A stretch of DNA of 64,000 nucleotides from Pseudomonas sp. Root71 (lineage in GTDB: Bacteria > Pseudomonadota > Gammaproteobacteria > Pseudomonadales > Pseudomonadaceae): the NCBI RefSeq assembly GCF_001429045.1, contig NZ_LMHY01000029.1:226208-290207 (forward strand), written 5' to 3'. The position numbers and the translations under genes are program-made. This document shows positions 20,501-37,856 of this stretch, one piece after another. The notes below the pieces were generated by a model that had not been told where the DNA came from, ran no database searches, and saw nothing but the letters and a program-made list of their open reading frames with translations. Every line of letters starts with the position of its first letter. The first letter of the stretch is position 1.

Positions 20501-23393
20501 CGCCGATCGTGGTGAACCACGCCACCAGTTGCGGGCTGCCATTGACCTCGGGCGCCAGCACCAGCGCCTGTTCGATGGCCGGATGGTTTTGCAGGCGATC
20601 CTGGATTTCCCCCAGTTCGATGCGGAAGCCACGGATCTTCACTTGATGGTCGATACGCCCGGCGTATTCGATGCTGCCATCGGCGCAGTACCGCGCCAGA
20701 TCGCCGGTGCGATACAGACGCGCGCCCGATTCGGCGGCGAACAGGTCCGGGACAAACCGCGTGGCGGTCAGGTCGGCACGCTGGTGATAGCCGCGAGCAA
20801 GGCCGGCACCGCCGACGTACAACTCTCCCACGCAACCCTTGGCCACCGGGTTCAGGCGCGGGTCGAGCACGTACCAACGCAGATCGGCGATCGGCTCCCC
20901 CAGCGGCGAGCTGTTGGCGCCATCGAGGTCGGCGCGGGACAGCGGCCGGTAGCTCACGTGCACCGTGGTTTCGGTGATGCCGTACATATTGATCAGCAAC
21001 GGCTGCCGGTCGTCGAAGGCGTCGTACCACGGACGCAGGCTGGCCACGTCCAGCGCCTCGCCGCCGAACACCACATACCGCAGGGCCATGGCTTGTGAAT
21101 TGGCGCAGGCGAACGGCAGCAACTGCCAGAATGCCGAAGGCGTCTGGTTGAGCACGGTGACGCGCTCGTCACGCAGTAAGCGGGCGAAGTCCTCCGGGGA
21201 GCGGCTGACCGCATGGGGCACCACCACCAGCTTGCCGCCGTAGAACAGCGCGCCAAATATTTCCCACACGGAAAAGTCGAACGCATAGGAGTGGAACAGG
21301 CTCCAGACATCGTCGGCGTTGAAACCGAACCAATGTTCGGTGGCACTGAACAGGCGCGTCAGGTTGCTGTGGGGCAGCAGTGTGCCTTTCGGTTTGCCGG
21401 TGGAGCCGGAGGTGTAGATGACGTAGGCCAGATTCGCTGGCGCAGTCAGGTTCGGCAGGTTGTCGGCACTGGCCTCGGACAGCCAGTCGCTGGCGTGATC
21501 GATGCAGATCACTTCGATCTGTTCGTTCAATGGCAGGCGCGGCAACAGTGCGGAATCGGTCAGCAACAGGCGCGTGCCGCTGTCGGCGAGCATATAGGCC
21601 AGGCGATCCTGCGGGTATTGCGGGTCCAGCGGCACATAGGCGCCACCGGCCTTGAGGATCGCCAGCAGGCTGACGATCATCTCCAGCGAACGCTCCAGGG
21701 CGATGCCCACCAACACGTCCGGGCCGACGCCGCGCTCGCGCAGGCGATGGGCGATGCGGTTGGCGCGGCGGTTCAGTTCGGCGTATGTGAGGGTGACGCC
21801 GTCGCAGGTCACGGCGATGTTGTTCGGGTGCGCGGCGGCCTGGGCTTCGATAAGTTGATGGGCGCACAACAGGTTCGCCTGATCGCCGTTCAACACCGAA
21901 CTGCGATTCCAGTCGAGCAAGGTGGCCTGCTGCTCGGCGGCGTCGAGCATTCGCAGGTCCGCCAGGGCAACCGTGCTGTCAGTGCAAATCGCCTGCAACA
22001 GGTTCAGCCAGTGCCGGCCGAGACGCTCGATGGTCGAGGCGTCGAACAGTTCGGTGGCGTAGACGAACGACGCGTGGATACCCTCGTCGCCCTCGACGGT
22101 GTCGAGCATCAGGTCGAACTTGGTGGTCTCTTCATCCCAGATCAGCGGTTCGACCCTCAGCCCCGGTAGAACCCAGCGTTGCGGGCCACCACTGTCGCGC
22201 TGGTGGTTGAACATCACCTGGAACAGCGGCGTATGGCTCAAGCTGCGCTCCACCCCCAGGCCATCGACCAATTGCTCGAACGGCAGGTCCTGATGGGCCT
22301 GGGCGCCGAGGGCCGCAGCCTTGATCTCCGCCAGCAATTGCCCAAACGGCTGGTCGGCCCGTGGCTGGCTGCGCAGCACCTGGGTGTTGACGAAAAAGCC
22401 CAGCAGGTTTTCCACGTCCTGGCGGGTGCGGTTGGCAATCGGCACGCCGACACGGATGTCCTGCTCGCCGTTGTAGCGATGCAGCAACGTCTGCAATGCC
22501 GCCATCAGCAGCATGAACAGGGTGCAGCCTTCGCGGCGGGCAAGATCACGCAGTTGAGTGGTCAACGCAGTGGAGATGTCCAGCTCGACGCTCGCGCCCT
22601 GCTGGTTCGGGATCGCCGGGCGACGACGGTCGGTCGGCAGGTTCAGTGGCGGATGTTCACGGCCCAACTGCCCACGCCAGTAATCGAGTTGGCGCTCGGC
22701 CTCGCCGGCCTCCAGCCACAGGCGCTGCCAGCGGGCGAAGTCGGCGTACTGGATGCCCAGCTCCGGCAGCTGCGCAGGCTGCCCGGCACTCAGTTGCGCA
22801 TAAAGTTGGGTGAACTCCTGCAACAGGATCGGCAGAGAGCCGCCGTCGGTGACGATGTGGTGGAAGGTCAGCACCAGCACATGTTGCTGCGCATAGAGGC
22901 GGATCAAGCGGCAGCGCATCAACGGGCCGTGCTGCAGGTCGAACGGCTGCTCGGCGTTCAGGGCGATCTGCCGTTGCAGTTCGACCTCGTCGCCAGCGCT
23001 GACTTCAACCAGCGGCGCATCCATCCGTGGGTGAATCTTTTGCAGCACTTGCTGATCATCGAAGACGAAGGTGGTGCGCAGCACTTCGTGACGCTGTACC
23101 AGCGCGCTCAGGGTCTGTGCCAGCGCCTCAGGGTTGAGCTCGCCGCTCAGGCGGAAGGCACCGGTCAGGTTGTAGGCCGTAGCCTGGGGCTGCATCTGCC
23201 AGAGGAACCACAAGCGCTGCTGCGCGTAGGACGCCGGCAACGTGTCGACGCCGCGGTCCCGTGGCGGGATCGGCAACAGTTCCAGGGTCAGCCCCTGGGC
23301 GTGCATCTTCTGTTGCAACGCACGCCGGGCGTCCGCGCTCAAGCCGCAGAAACGCTGGGCCAGGGTCATCATTCTGTCCGGTGCAGCACTCAT
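11589..23393 (-). CDS. pvdD: Terminal pyoverdine NRPS: C-A(Thr)-T-E-C-A(Ser)-T-C-A(Orn/Lys)-T-TE
   Basis: 3934 aa, the releasing synthetase. Order with rough residues: C (HHIVTDG, 178), A (FDFSVWE, 703), T (GGDSI, 1055), E (PIQHWFFEQ; HHLAVDGVSW, 1233; GWFTSIFP), C (HHILLDG, 1698), A (FDVSVWE, 2216), T (GGDSI, 2550), C (HHILMDG, 2755), A (FDGAHERW, 3268), T (GGDSL, 3610), thioesterase (GWSLGG, 3748). Specificity residues read by eye: DFWNVGMVH (Thr), DVWHLSLID (Ser) and DGECCGGVT (basic, Lys or hydroxy-Orn group). The E domain makes the Thr D-configured. The stop of the 1032-aa NRPS overlaps this start by four bases. Gene name is by position and role; numbering of pvd NRPS genes varies between strains. 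Confidence 0.93.
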   Translation of the reverse strand: MSAAPDRMMTLAQRFCGLSADARRALQQKMHAQGLTLELLPIPPRDRGVDTLPASYAQQRLWFLWQMQPQATAYNLTGAFRLSGELNPEALAQTLSALVQRHEVLRTTFVFDDQQVLQKIHPRMDAPLVEVSAGDEVELQRQIALNAEQPFDLQHGPLMRCRLIRLYAQQHVLVLTFHHIVTDGGSLPILLQEFTQLYAQLSAGQPAQLPELGIQYADFARWQRLWLEAGEAERQLDYWRGQLGREHPPLNLPTDRRRPAIPNQQGASVELDISTALTTQLRDLARREGCTLFMLLMAALQTLLHRYNGEQDIRVGVPIANRTRQDVENLLGFFVNTQVLRSQPRADQPFGQLLAEIKAAALGAQAHQDLPFEQLVDGLGVERSLSHTPLFQVMFNHQRDSGGPQRWVLPGLRVEPLIWDEETTKFDLMLDTVEGDEGIHASFVYATELFDASTIERLGRHWLNLLQAICTDSTVALADLRMLDAAEQQATLLDWNRSSVLNGDQANLLCAHQLIEAQAAAHPNNIAVTCDGVTLTYAELNRRANRIAHRLRERGVGPDVLVGIALERSLEMIVSLLAILKAGGAYVPLDPQYPQDRLAYMLADSGTRLLLTDSALLPRLPLNEQIEVICIDHASDWLSEASADNLPNLTAPANLAYVIYTSGSTGKPKGTLLPHSNLTRLFSATEHWFGFNADDVWSLFHSYAFDFSVWEIFGALFYGGKLVVVPHAVSRSPEDFARLLRDERVTVLNQTPSAFWQLLPFACANSQAMALRYVVFGGEALDVASLRPWYDAFDDRQPLLINMYGITETTVHVSYRPLSRADLDGANSSPLGEPIADLRWYVLDPRLNPVAKGCVGELYVGGAGLARGYHQRADLTATRFVPDLFAAESGARLYRTGDLARYCADGSIEYAGRIDHQVKIRGFRIELGEIQDRLQNHPAIEQALVLAPEVNGSPQLVAWFTTIGDDSDLRQSLREHLQAGLPDYMVPAHLIKLDQWPLTSNGKLDRNALPKPDAALAQQAYTAPLDEMQAALAAIWQDVLKLERVGIDDNFFELGGDSIISIQVVSRARQAGIRITPRDLFQHQTVQSLAKVAVRSAGLLIDQGPVHGEVLLTPIQHWFFEQDIEARHHWNQSLLLELREPLDSVSLQQALAALVEHHDALRLRLRNVDGTWQQAQAEQWNSAEVLWQRQAADADELLELCNAAQASLNLQDGPLLRALLVDMGAAGQRLLLVVHHLAVDGVSWRLLLEDLQTAYQQAQQAQPVRLPTKTSAYQAWAARLQSHAQSAGLASQASYWQDQFHDVQVELPADNPQGSLASQHAVSVETVLDSTLTRQLLQDAPAAYRTQVNDLLLTALARVLDQWTGQTSTLVKLEGHGREDLFDDIDLTRTLGWFTSIFPVKLTPATDLAASIKAVKEQLRAVPDKGIGFGILRYLADAGLEDLPSPQVTFNYMGQFDASFDQQAPWRPARESGGAEQGASAELDRGLSINGQVYAGQLRLSWTFSGEVFKPQTVQRLADAYALELQQLIEHCLSGTGGLTPSDVPLVRVDQAQLDALPLAASQIEDILPLSPMQQGMLFHSLFAPDAGAYVPQMRVDVQGLDVEAFRDAWQQTLQRHEVLRAAFFSESNGSRPLQVILADATLPLTVLDWRDQTTVTEALDRLAEDDRLRGFDLTVAPLLRLTLVQTVDDRHHLIFTNHHILLDGWSTSQLFGEVLQRYSGVMPAPSVGRYRDYMTWLGTRDRAACEAFWLEQLQSFTEPTRLAGALPGPVAGQGDAHRTLHLSLDRAATERLSGFARQARVTPNTLLQAAWLLLLQRYTGQQTVAFGATVSGRPSELQGIEQQIGLFINTLPVIATPHPERTVSQWIDEVQALNLRLREVEYTPLADVQRWAGHSGEALFDTLLVFENYPVAQALEEGNASTLKFSGISNHDQTSFPLTIAAELGECLDLRFNYDTALFSAEAIEGLSARLLALLDAMVSTPQQPLGRLSLLDAAQTAQQVEGFNRTAQAWPDVRPVYQCFEAQVLQTPEAPALVFAGQTLSYRELNQQANRLAHYLRSQGVGAEVLVGIAAERSLELVIGLLAIMKAGGAYVPLDPDYPRERLEHMFNDSGVHLLLTQRHLLQQLPIPPATTAICLDDMAGLLDGLSDENLPCVVELQSLAYMIYTSGSTGKPKGAANRHDALYNRLAWMQGAYPLDGRDTVLQKTPFSFDVSVWEFFWPLMTGARLAMAEPGAHRDPAQLVDLIEQYQVSTLHFVPSMLQAFVQGEGFERCASLRQILCSGEALSADLQHNLFRVLPNVGLYNLYGPTEAAIDVTHWTCVDDGGFSVPIGYPIANLVTYILDDSLQPQVQGCVGELYLGGVGLARGYHNRPDLTAERFVASPFGDQGERLYRTGDLARYREDGVIEYVGRIDHQVKIRGLRIELGEIEACLLEHPSVREAVVIALDVGKSKQLVAYVVGDAAVDPLKQHLRNALPEHMQPSHVLLLDQLPVTPNGKLDRRALPQPDQQVREYIAPRNAVETTLQTVWQALFEVPQIGMQDNFFELGGDSIVSIQAVSRARKAGLSISPKDVFSHPTIAELAMVAQPLTANQAVPTQVAPAAKVELSEAQYQALELTEDEVEDVYPLSPMQQGMLFHSVQDGDSGLYVNQIEVGVRGVDGARFHAAWADAARRHGILRTAFLWEGDKEPLQVVRRDAPSLLTELDWRGLDNQPGRVRQLALEERERGLSLNRAPLLRLLLVRLEDDRYRLIWTYHHILMDGWSVSRLIGEVLRHYSGEEHEPVAAYRDYIDWLGQQVAEASEAFWKDKLSNLEGATHLARALPVKAPQAGYHAIYTHLSAGQTARLQAFAQQQQVTLNTLVQAAWLLLLQRYTGQRTVTFGATVSGRPETLNGSENMLGLFINTLPVVNTVPTETSVGDWLRELQAYNLDIRDFQQTPLSDIQRWAGQGGQSLFDSIIVFENQPVDRTLREWNGDALRFDDVSDFGLTSFAMDLMVSLDEGLRIEYMHQRDQFDLATVEVLRSHMESLMQRLCDDAGRAVGELGLLTLDEGRALDGELPVVAEGDETPVHELIRQRARLQPEHTALVLSYAERDAEHLSYAELDRRSDALAVHLLEQGVQAEDVIGVFMERSLELVVSLLAVMKCGAAYVPLDPQYPQERLRYMMADSDMRLLLTQERLRDSAQLNPGTAMVAVDRLNLDVEVPAPQRAVHAEQLAYLIYTSGSTGKPKSVAVAHGPLSMHVQAIAELYEMDPDNRELHFMSFAFDGAHERWITALISGSTLVIRDNTLWTAEQTLAVLHRQRISVACFPPAYLLQLAEHAELQGGDPPSVRIYCFGGDAVPDATFERVKHTLRPQFLVNGYGPTETVVTPLLWKIAADGHCQAMYAPIGQRVGARSLHVLDMDLNPLPVGMVGELYIGGRGVARGYHRHPWQSAERFVADPFSTEGGRLYRTGDLVRRREDGVFDYVGRIDHQVKVRGFRIELGEIEARLREQAGVNDALVVVRDNSQGPQLVGYVVAAQDDGLGPRCQAALRESLPDYMVPTQVVVLPRFPLTPNGKLDRKALPDPAFSGRDYVAPRTPLEWALADIWQQVLGIEKVGITDNFFELGGDSLRTLKVISKVRALNEPGFQLKLRDMMAKPTIAGLSGVDEQPLRQRPQPLLLLNRVVGDQPPLFCLHAGFGTVFDYEPLARRLEGERTVYGVQCRMLLDRQWHDTSLSQMAADYVEAIRARQPQGPYHVLGWSLGGALALMVSDLFEQQGQRVAFIGLVDSFVPTQANTVASPDEWRTDLAEFLGATLGMDGEVIARALSVERAGDHDAVARIIRAVIDSESDQASGYALLGADELAQTFMVSTRLKALSRQVETLPIPQAELHCWWADGNPTAERATLERQQPRLRKVQRVTADHFDILQQDECLDTVVAALSREVVPQF

Positions 23394-26300
23394 CGCGCGT
23401 GTTCCTCGTCCACTTCGTCGAACAACGCTTCAAGGGCGTCTACATCGTTTTCTTTATGTTCACTGTGCTCACGGAACTGCTCGATCTGCGTCGCCAGTCG
23501 TTCCAGGGTGTCACCGTCGAAAAACAGCTTGAGCGGGATCGCCAGGTTCAGCTCTTCTTGAATCCGCGCACGAATGCGCGTGGCCAGCAGCGAGTGCCCG
23601 CCGAGCTCGAAGAAGTTGTCGTGCACGCCGACGCGCTCGACGTGCAACGCTTCGGCCCAGATCGCCGCCAGGGTTATTTCGAGGTCGTTGCGCGGCGCGA
23701 CGAAGACGCTGCGGCGCACATCGAGATCGAGCAAGGCCTGGCGATTGAGTTTGCCGTTGGGCATCAGCGGGAAACGCTCCAGCACCTGCAAGCGCGCCGG
23801 TTGCAGGTGCCCGGGCAGCACTTCGGCCAGATGGCTGCGCAATTCGTTGAGGCGAATGTCGGCGGTGTCGGCCGGGGACACCACGAAGCCCAGCAGTTGC
23901 GGGCCGGTCGGGGTTTCCCGGGCAATCACGGCGGCGTCTTCGATGCCCGGCGCGTTGCGCATGGCCGACTCGATTTCCCCCAGTTCTATGCGGAAGCCGC
24001 GGATTTTCACTTGGTGATCGGCTCGGCCCAGATACTCCAGCACGCCATCGGCGCGATAGCGCACCAGGTCGCCGGTGCGATACAGGCGCTGGCCCGCCGC
24101 CTTCGTGAACAGGTCGGGGACAAAACGCTCGGCCGTCAGCGTGGCCCGTTGCAGATAACCCCGGGCAATGCCGGCCCCGCCGACATACAACTCGCCTTCG
24201 ACGCCCACGGCCACCGGTTGCAGGTCCGGGCCGAGCACGTGGAGGCGCATGCCGGCAATCGGCTGGCCGATAGGGATGCTGTCATCGTCCTGGTCAAGGG
24301 GCAGTTCCCAGGCCGAACACCACACAGTGCCTTCGGTCGGGCCGTATTCGTTGACCAGCGCCACCCCCGGCAATGCCTCGCGATGTCGCTGCACCAGTGC
24401 GTTGCCGCAGGCTTCGCCGGCGACGATCACACAGGCCAGCGCCTGGTGGTCGAGGTGTTCGAGAATTTGCGCGTGGTAGGACGGCAGGGTCAGGTAGTGG
24501 GAAATCTCTTCGCGCTGGATCAACTCGGCCAATTGCGCCGGATCCTTGTAGCTGTCTTCGTCCGGCAGGCACAGGGTCGCACCCTGCCCCAGCGCCCAGA
24601 AAACCCCGGCCACCGAGCTGTCGAAGGAGAACGACGAGAGCATCAGGAATGCCCGCAGCGGCTGGCGGTAGAAAGCGTTGCGCGCCAGGGTCGAGGCCAC
24701 GGCGTTGGCATGGCTGATCATCACGCCCTTGGGTTTGCCGGTGGAACCGGAGGTGTAGATGACGTAGGCCAGGTTGGCGCTGTCGCCCTGTGGCTCAGGC
24801 CGGGTTGACGCAACGGACCAGACTTCGGCCCCCGGCATCAGGGAGATTGTCCGCTCGCTGCGCAACGCTTCGGGCAATGGCTGGCAGGCCAGCACCTGGC
24901 GCGCGCCGGTATCGGCGAGCATGAACGCCAGCCGCTCGATCGGGTAGTTCGGGTCCAGCGGCAAGTACGCAGCGCCGGCCTTGAGCGTGCCCAACAGGGC
25001 GATGACCATTTCCAGCGAACGTTGGCCGTAGACTGCCACTATCTGGTCCGGCGCCACGCCTTGGGTGCGCAGGGTATTGGCCACCTGGTTGGAGCGCGCA
25101 TCCAGCTCGGCATAGCTCAGGCGCTCACCGTTGACGCTCACCGCAATGCGCTGCGGATGCAGGCGCGCCTGCTCGCTGAACAGTTCTTGCAGGAAGCGGC
25201 ACGGCAATGCCTGTTCGGAGGCGTTCGGGTTGAAGCCTTCGATCAGGCGGCTCAGTTGTGCGTCGTTGACCAGGCTTGCCTGAGCCAGGGTCAGCTCGGG
25301 CGATGCCAGCAATTGGTGGCTGAACTCGACAAACTGCTCCAGCCATTCGACCAGCATCGATTCGGGCAGCGCACCGTCAAGACACGACAACTGCAATTGA
25401 TCGCCCTGCACACGCAGGCGCAGGACTTCAGGGTTACCGTCATCCACCTCGATAGCGCTCTCAATGGCAGCCTGATAGACGAAGCCGTAACGCAGCGGCG
25501 CGGAACCTTCGGCGCTCAGTTCGAATTCATTGAGGCAATCGAGCCACGACAGCGACTGTTCGACGCTGGCGGCAAACGCCACCAGCGCTTGCGCCAGGGT
25601 CTGCTGGCTGCGGTGCTCGAAAGCCACGGGCAAACGCCGGGCGAAGCGTCCGAGGGTGGCGATGGTTTGTTCGTTGCGACCCTCCACCTGCCAGCCCATC
25701 AGCAGTTTTTCCTGTTGGCCGATGCGCGCAACGAAGGCGGTCCACAGCAACAGTGCCAATTGCTCTGCCTCAACGCCCGTTTCGACAGCGGCTCGTTGCA
25801 CGCCAGCCAACCATGGGCCGTCAATCAACGTTGCCTGATGACGAACCAGCGTGACATCGACGGCTTTTTCGAACGGCAAGCGATGGGCCACGGCGACCTG
25901 CTGCTGCAGGTTGCGCCAGAACGCCGCGCCCTGGTGACCGATGTCTTCCTCGCGCAGTTCCTCCTGCCATGCGCTGTAGTCCAGGTATTGCAGCGCGTCC
26001 TCGTCGTCGCCCAGGGTTTCACCGCGCAACAGGCTGCCCAGTTCACTGGCCAGCACCCGCAGCGATGCCTCGTCGAAGCTGCATGCCGGGGCCAGCAGAG
26101 TGATGAACGGCTGCCCTGCTCCACCTTCAACTTGCGCCACCACCAGCGCCTGATTCGAATCTTCAACCATGACTTCACGGCTGCGGCTCAAGGCCTCGGT
26201 CACCGAAGGCTGGTTGCCCAGCAGTGTGAGCGGCAAGCCATCGCACAGGCTTTGCACCGGCCACTTCATGCCCGGCAGGCGGCGGTACAGCGTGCGCAGG

Positions 26301-26488
26301 ATTTCATGGCGCTGACCGAGGGTTTCCAGTGCCCTGCGCAACGCCTGGGCGTCCACTGGCCTGGTGACCGGCAGCGTCAAGGTGGCGAACAGCGGCCGTG
26401 CGCCCAGCTCCTGGGCACGCAAATAAAAGGCCTGCTGGGCCGAAGTCTGGAATACGTCTACCGAAGGTTCGAGGGCGGTGGTGTTCAT
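23390..26488 (-). CDS. pvdJ: Single-module pyoverdine NRPS, interface-like C domain + A (His-like) + T
   Basis: 1032 aa. Residues 1-420 have a condensation-domain shape (QTSAQQAFYLRAQ start, RHEILRTLYRR), but the place of HHxxxDG near residue 133 reads PACSFDE, so both histidines are gone. The A domain (440-940) carries FDSSVAGV near 622 and gives DSALIAEVW by eye, close to the DSELTAEVC I recall for the bacitracin His domain. The T domain has GGHSLL near 959. The tail is very acidic (EHKENDVDALEALFDEVDEE), perhaps for docking. A noncatalytic C-like domain next to a stand-alone hydroxylase gene fits the published interface-domain systems for beta-hydroxylated Asp or His. The gene starts 11 bases after the hydroxylase stop. 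Confidence 0.88.
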   Translation of the reverse strand: MNTTALEPSVDVFQTSAQQAFYLRAQELGARPLFATLTLPVTRPVDAQALRRALETLGQRHEILRTLYRRLPGMKWPVQSLCDGLPLTLLGNQPSVTEALSRSREVMVEDSNQALVVAQVEGGAGQPFITLLAPACSFDEASLRVLASELGSLLRGETLGDDEDALQYLDYSAWQEELREEDIGHQGAAFWRNLQQQVAVAHRLPFEKAVDVTLVRHQATLIDGPWLAGVQRAAVETGVEAEQLALLLWTAFVARIGQQEKLLMGWQVEGRNEQTIATLGRFARRLPVAFEHRSQQTLAQALVAFAASVEQSLSWLDCLNEFELSAEGSAPLRYGFVYQAAIESAIEVDDGNPEVLRLRVQGDQLQLSCLDGALPESMLVEWLEQFVEFSHQLLASPELTLAQASLVNDAQLSRLIEGFNPNASEQALPCRFLQELFSEQARLHPQRIAVSVNGERLSYAELDARSNQVANTLRTQGVAPDQIVAVYGQRSLEMVIALLGTLKAGAAYLPLDPNYPIERLAFMLADTGARQVLACQPLPEALRSERTISLMPGAEVWSVASTRPEPQGDSANLAYVIYTSGSTGKPKGVMISHANAVASTLARNAFYRQPLRAFLMLSSFSFDSSVAGVFWALGQGATLCLPDEDSYKDPAQLAELIQREEISHYLTLPSYHAQILEHLDHQALACVIVAGEACGNALVQRHREALPGVALVNEYGPTEGTVWCSAWELPLDQDDDSIPIGQPIAGMRLHVLGPDLQPVAVGVEGELYVGGAGIARGYLQRATLTAERFVPDLFTKAAGQRLYRTGDLVRYRADGVLEYLGRADHQVKIRGFRIELGEIESAMRNAPGIEDAAVIARETPTGPQLLGFVVSPADTADIRLNELRSHLAEVLPGHLQPARLQVLERFPLMPNGKLNRQALLDLDVRRSVFVAPRNDLEITLAAIWAEALHVERVGVHDNFFELGGHSLLATRIRARIQEELNLAIPLKLFFDGDTLERLATQIEQFREHSEHKENDVDALEALFDEVDEEHAR

Positions 26489-26499
26489 GTCGGGTGTCC

Positions 26500-27558
26500 T
26501 TATTCCTGATCCAGGTCGGCGCTTTTCTGCGCGATGGCCATGGCCGTGAGGATTTTTCTGTAGCCGGTGAATTCGTTGCGCGCATGTACGCTGAGGATGT
26601 TGTCGAGCAGGACCACGTCGCCCTTCTCCCAGGCGAACTCGACCATCACCTCGCGGTAGATGCCTTGCAGGTGGCGAATCACATCGTCGGGAATCGGCGA
26701 GCCGTCGCCGAAGAAGGTGTTTTGCGGCAGGTCCTGCGGGCCGAATTCACGCAGCAGGTTGTCGCGGATGCTGTCCGGCAGTGTCAGTGCGTTGAAGAAG
26801 GTGCCGTGGTTGAACCAGATGCGCTCGCCGCTCAGTGGATGGCGCACGATGGCCGGGCCGTTCTGCCGGGTGCGCAGGCGGTTGCCCGGTTTCCACTCGG
26901 CCTGGATGCCGATTTTCGCGCAGTAGGCCTCGACTTCGCCGCGATCCTCGCTCTGGAACACGGTTTGCCATGGCAGGCCCATGCCGTCGCCGTAGTTGCG
27001 CACGTACATGATGCGTTTGCGGGCAAACTCCTCGCGCACCGCCGGGTCGATCCGCGCGAGGATCCGGCGGGTATCGCCAAAGGGGGTTTCACCGCCGGTG
27101 GTCGACGGCGTGTCGCAGTAGAAATACAGGTGACGCGGGAACACCGGCGAGTACGAGTGTTCGTTGTGCGGGAAGATTTTTTCCGGCGCCGGGTAGTCGG
27201 TGGAGCTGTAGATCTTGAACTGGCCGCTGATCTGGGTCCGTGGCGAAGCGCGGAACAGGTACTCCAGGGCGCCGCCGGAAATCCCGTCGACGCAGCGGTT
27301 GAACTCGCCGATATCGGCCACCTGGAAGCCACGGAACAGGATCACCGCGTGTTCCAGCAGCTTGCTTTCGATCAGCCCGCGATTCTGGGTCGCCCATTCC
27401 ACCAGGCTCACGCCGGACACGGCCGGACGGCACACCAGCGGCATGCTCAGGCCTTCGAACAGCGGCGCAAAACTCACCAGCCGCGTCGGATCGGTGGACA
27501 GGCTTTTACGGGCACCACGGCCCATCCTGGGCATGGACTTGGTCGTTGAAACGGTCAT
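26500..27558 (-). CDS. TauD/SyrP-like non-heme iron hydroxylase, probable NRPS-bound residue beta-hydroxylase
   Basis: 352 aa from the ATG at 27558, preceded by GGAGGGG; a longer frame to 27645 would run into unsupported sequence. The iron-binding triad is visible as HNEH (the H-x-E form) near residue 144 and LSVHARNEF near the C-terminus, with an arginine in YRKI for 2-oxoglutarate. SyrP-type members hydroxylate the beta carbon of an amino acid held on an NRPS carrier. Here the target should be the residue loaded by the next gene, read as His, giving beta-hydroxyhistidine; Asp is the alternative. It lies between two NRPS genes in one operon. Confidence 0.88.
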   Translation of the reverse strand: MTVSTTKSMPRMGRGARKSLSTDPTRLVSFAPLFEGLSMPLVCRPAVSGVSLVEWATQNRGLIESKLLEHAVILFRGFQVADIGEFNRCVDGISGGALEYLFRASPRTQISGQFKIYSSTDYPAPEKIFPHNEHSYSPVFPRHLYFYCDTPSTTGGETPFGDTRRILARIDPAVREEFARKRIMYVRNYGDGMGLPWQTVFQSEDRGEVEAYCAKIGIQAEWKPGNRLRTRQNGPAIVRHPLSGERIWFNHGTFFNALTLPDSIRDNLLREFGPQDLPQNTFFGDGSPIPDDVIRHLQGIYREVMVEFAWEKGDVVLLDNILSVHARNEFTGYRKILTAMAIAQKSADLDQE

Positions 27559-27610
27559 AAACCCCTCCAGAAAATGTTGACGGCGGCGCTCAAGGGCGCC
27601 GCCGACTGAA

Positions 27611-36847
<9,237 letters not shown>

Positions 36848-36902
36848 CTATCGGCATCCGCATCAGTAGGCAGCAGGCGCAAAGGCGCGTCGTGCCTATA
36901 AA

Positions 36903-36926
36903 ACGAATGCAGGCGGGAAAAATTAG
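36903..36926 (-). promoter_or_regulatory. Variant PvdS box upstream of the NRPS operon
   Basis: On the minus strand CTAAT, 16 bases, CGT (or TAATT with 15) lies about 60 bases before the NRPS start. It differs from TAAAT at one position but keeps spacing, and its CTAATT core is shared with the pvdG box. Confidence 0.55.
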
Positions 36927-36971
36927 CGGATCAGGCGGAAGGTGAAACGCGCAATACAGAACAATGAAAAA

Positions 36972-37064
36972 CCTGTGGGAGCGAGCTTGCTCGCGATGGC
37001 GGAGTGTCAGTCACATCCATGCTGAATGTGCCGCCGTCATCGCGAGCAGGCCCGCTCCCACAGG
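36972..37064. repeat. Paired REP palindromes
   Basis: CCTGTGGGAGCGAGCTTGCTCGCGATGGCGG at the left end and CGTCATCGCGAGCAGGCCCGCTCCCACAGG at the right end are inverted copies. They sit between the NRPS promoter and the end of pvdG. Confidence 0.88.
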
Positions 37065-37089
37065 GATCGGGTGAAATTTGAGAGTGGTG

Positions 37090-37824
37090 TTAACCCACGG
37101 CAGCCATGGAAAGCCGCCGATGATGCACCTCAAGCTGATCCTTGATCACCCGCAGGACCTTGGCTTCCTGCTCATGGATGAAGAAGTGCCCGCCCGCCAG
37201 CATGTCCACCGAAAAACTGCCACGGGTTTCCTGGCTCCAGCCGATCAACTGTTCGGCGCTGGCGCGATCGCTCTTGCCACCGAGAACATGCACCGGGCAC
37301 TTGAGCAAGGGGCGTTGAATTGGCGCGAAACGCCCACAGAGCAGGAAGTCCGCACGCAGCACCGGCAGGGTCAGGCTCATCAACTCTTCGTTGGCCAGGA
37401 TCTCTTCGCTGGTGCCGTTGAGGGTGCGCAGTTGCTCGATCAGTTCGGCGTCGGTCTTGGGCTGGGCGAAGCCCCGGTCGTAGTCGGCGCGCAGGGTCGG
37501 TGCGGCGGTGCCCGAGGCGAACAGCGCTACCGGCTCCGGGCAGCCCAGCGAGCGAAACGCATGGGCCATCTCGCAGGCCAGCAACGCGCCCATGCTGTGG
37601 CCGAACAATGCGTATGGCGCCTTGAGCGTGGTTTTTTGTTCCTGGGCCAATTGCAGCGCCAGGCGGCACATGTCGGTGTGCAAGGGCTCGCCGTACCGCG
37701 CGCCACGCCCCGGCAGTTCCACCGGTTGCAGCGTGAGCCACTGCGGCAGTTTGCGCCGCCAACGGCTATAGACCATGGCACTCGCGCCCGAATAGGGCAG
37801 GCACAGCAATGTCAGCGGGGTCAC
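37090..37824 (-). CDS. pvdG: PvdG, type II (editing) thioesterase
   Basis: 244 aa, starting at GTG (37824) with GAGGAAA seven bases upstream. It is an alpha/beta-hydrolase of the GrsT/type II thioesterase family: LLCLPYSGASAMVYSRWRR at the N-terminus, ELPGRGARYGEP, nucleophile GHSMGA, and the catalytic His in AGGHFFIHE. It should remove misprimed or stalled acyl groups from carrier domains of the pyoverdine synthetases. It lies just upstream of the NRPS operon but has its own PvdS-like box. Confidence 0.9.
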   Translation of the reverse strand: MTPLTLLCLPYSGASAMVYSRWRRKLPQWLTLQPVELPGRGARYGEPLHTDMCRLALQLAQEQKTTLKAPYALFGHSMGALLACEMAHAFRSLGCPEPVALFASGTAAPTLRADYDRGFAQPKTDAELIEQLRTLNGTSEEILANEELMSLTLPVLRADFLLCGRFAPIQRPLLKCPVHVLGGKSDRASAEQLIGWSQETRGSFSVDMLAGGHFFIHEQEAKVLRVIKDQLEVHHRRLSMAAVG

Positions 37825-37856
37825 CGGGCTTTCCTCGAAAGTTGTCTGTTTGGAGA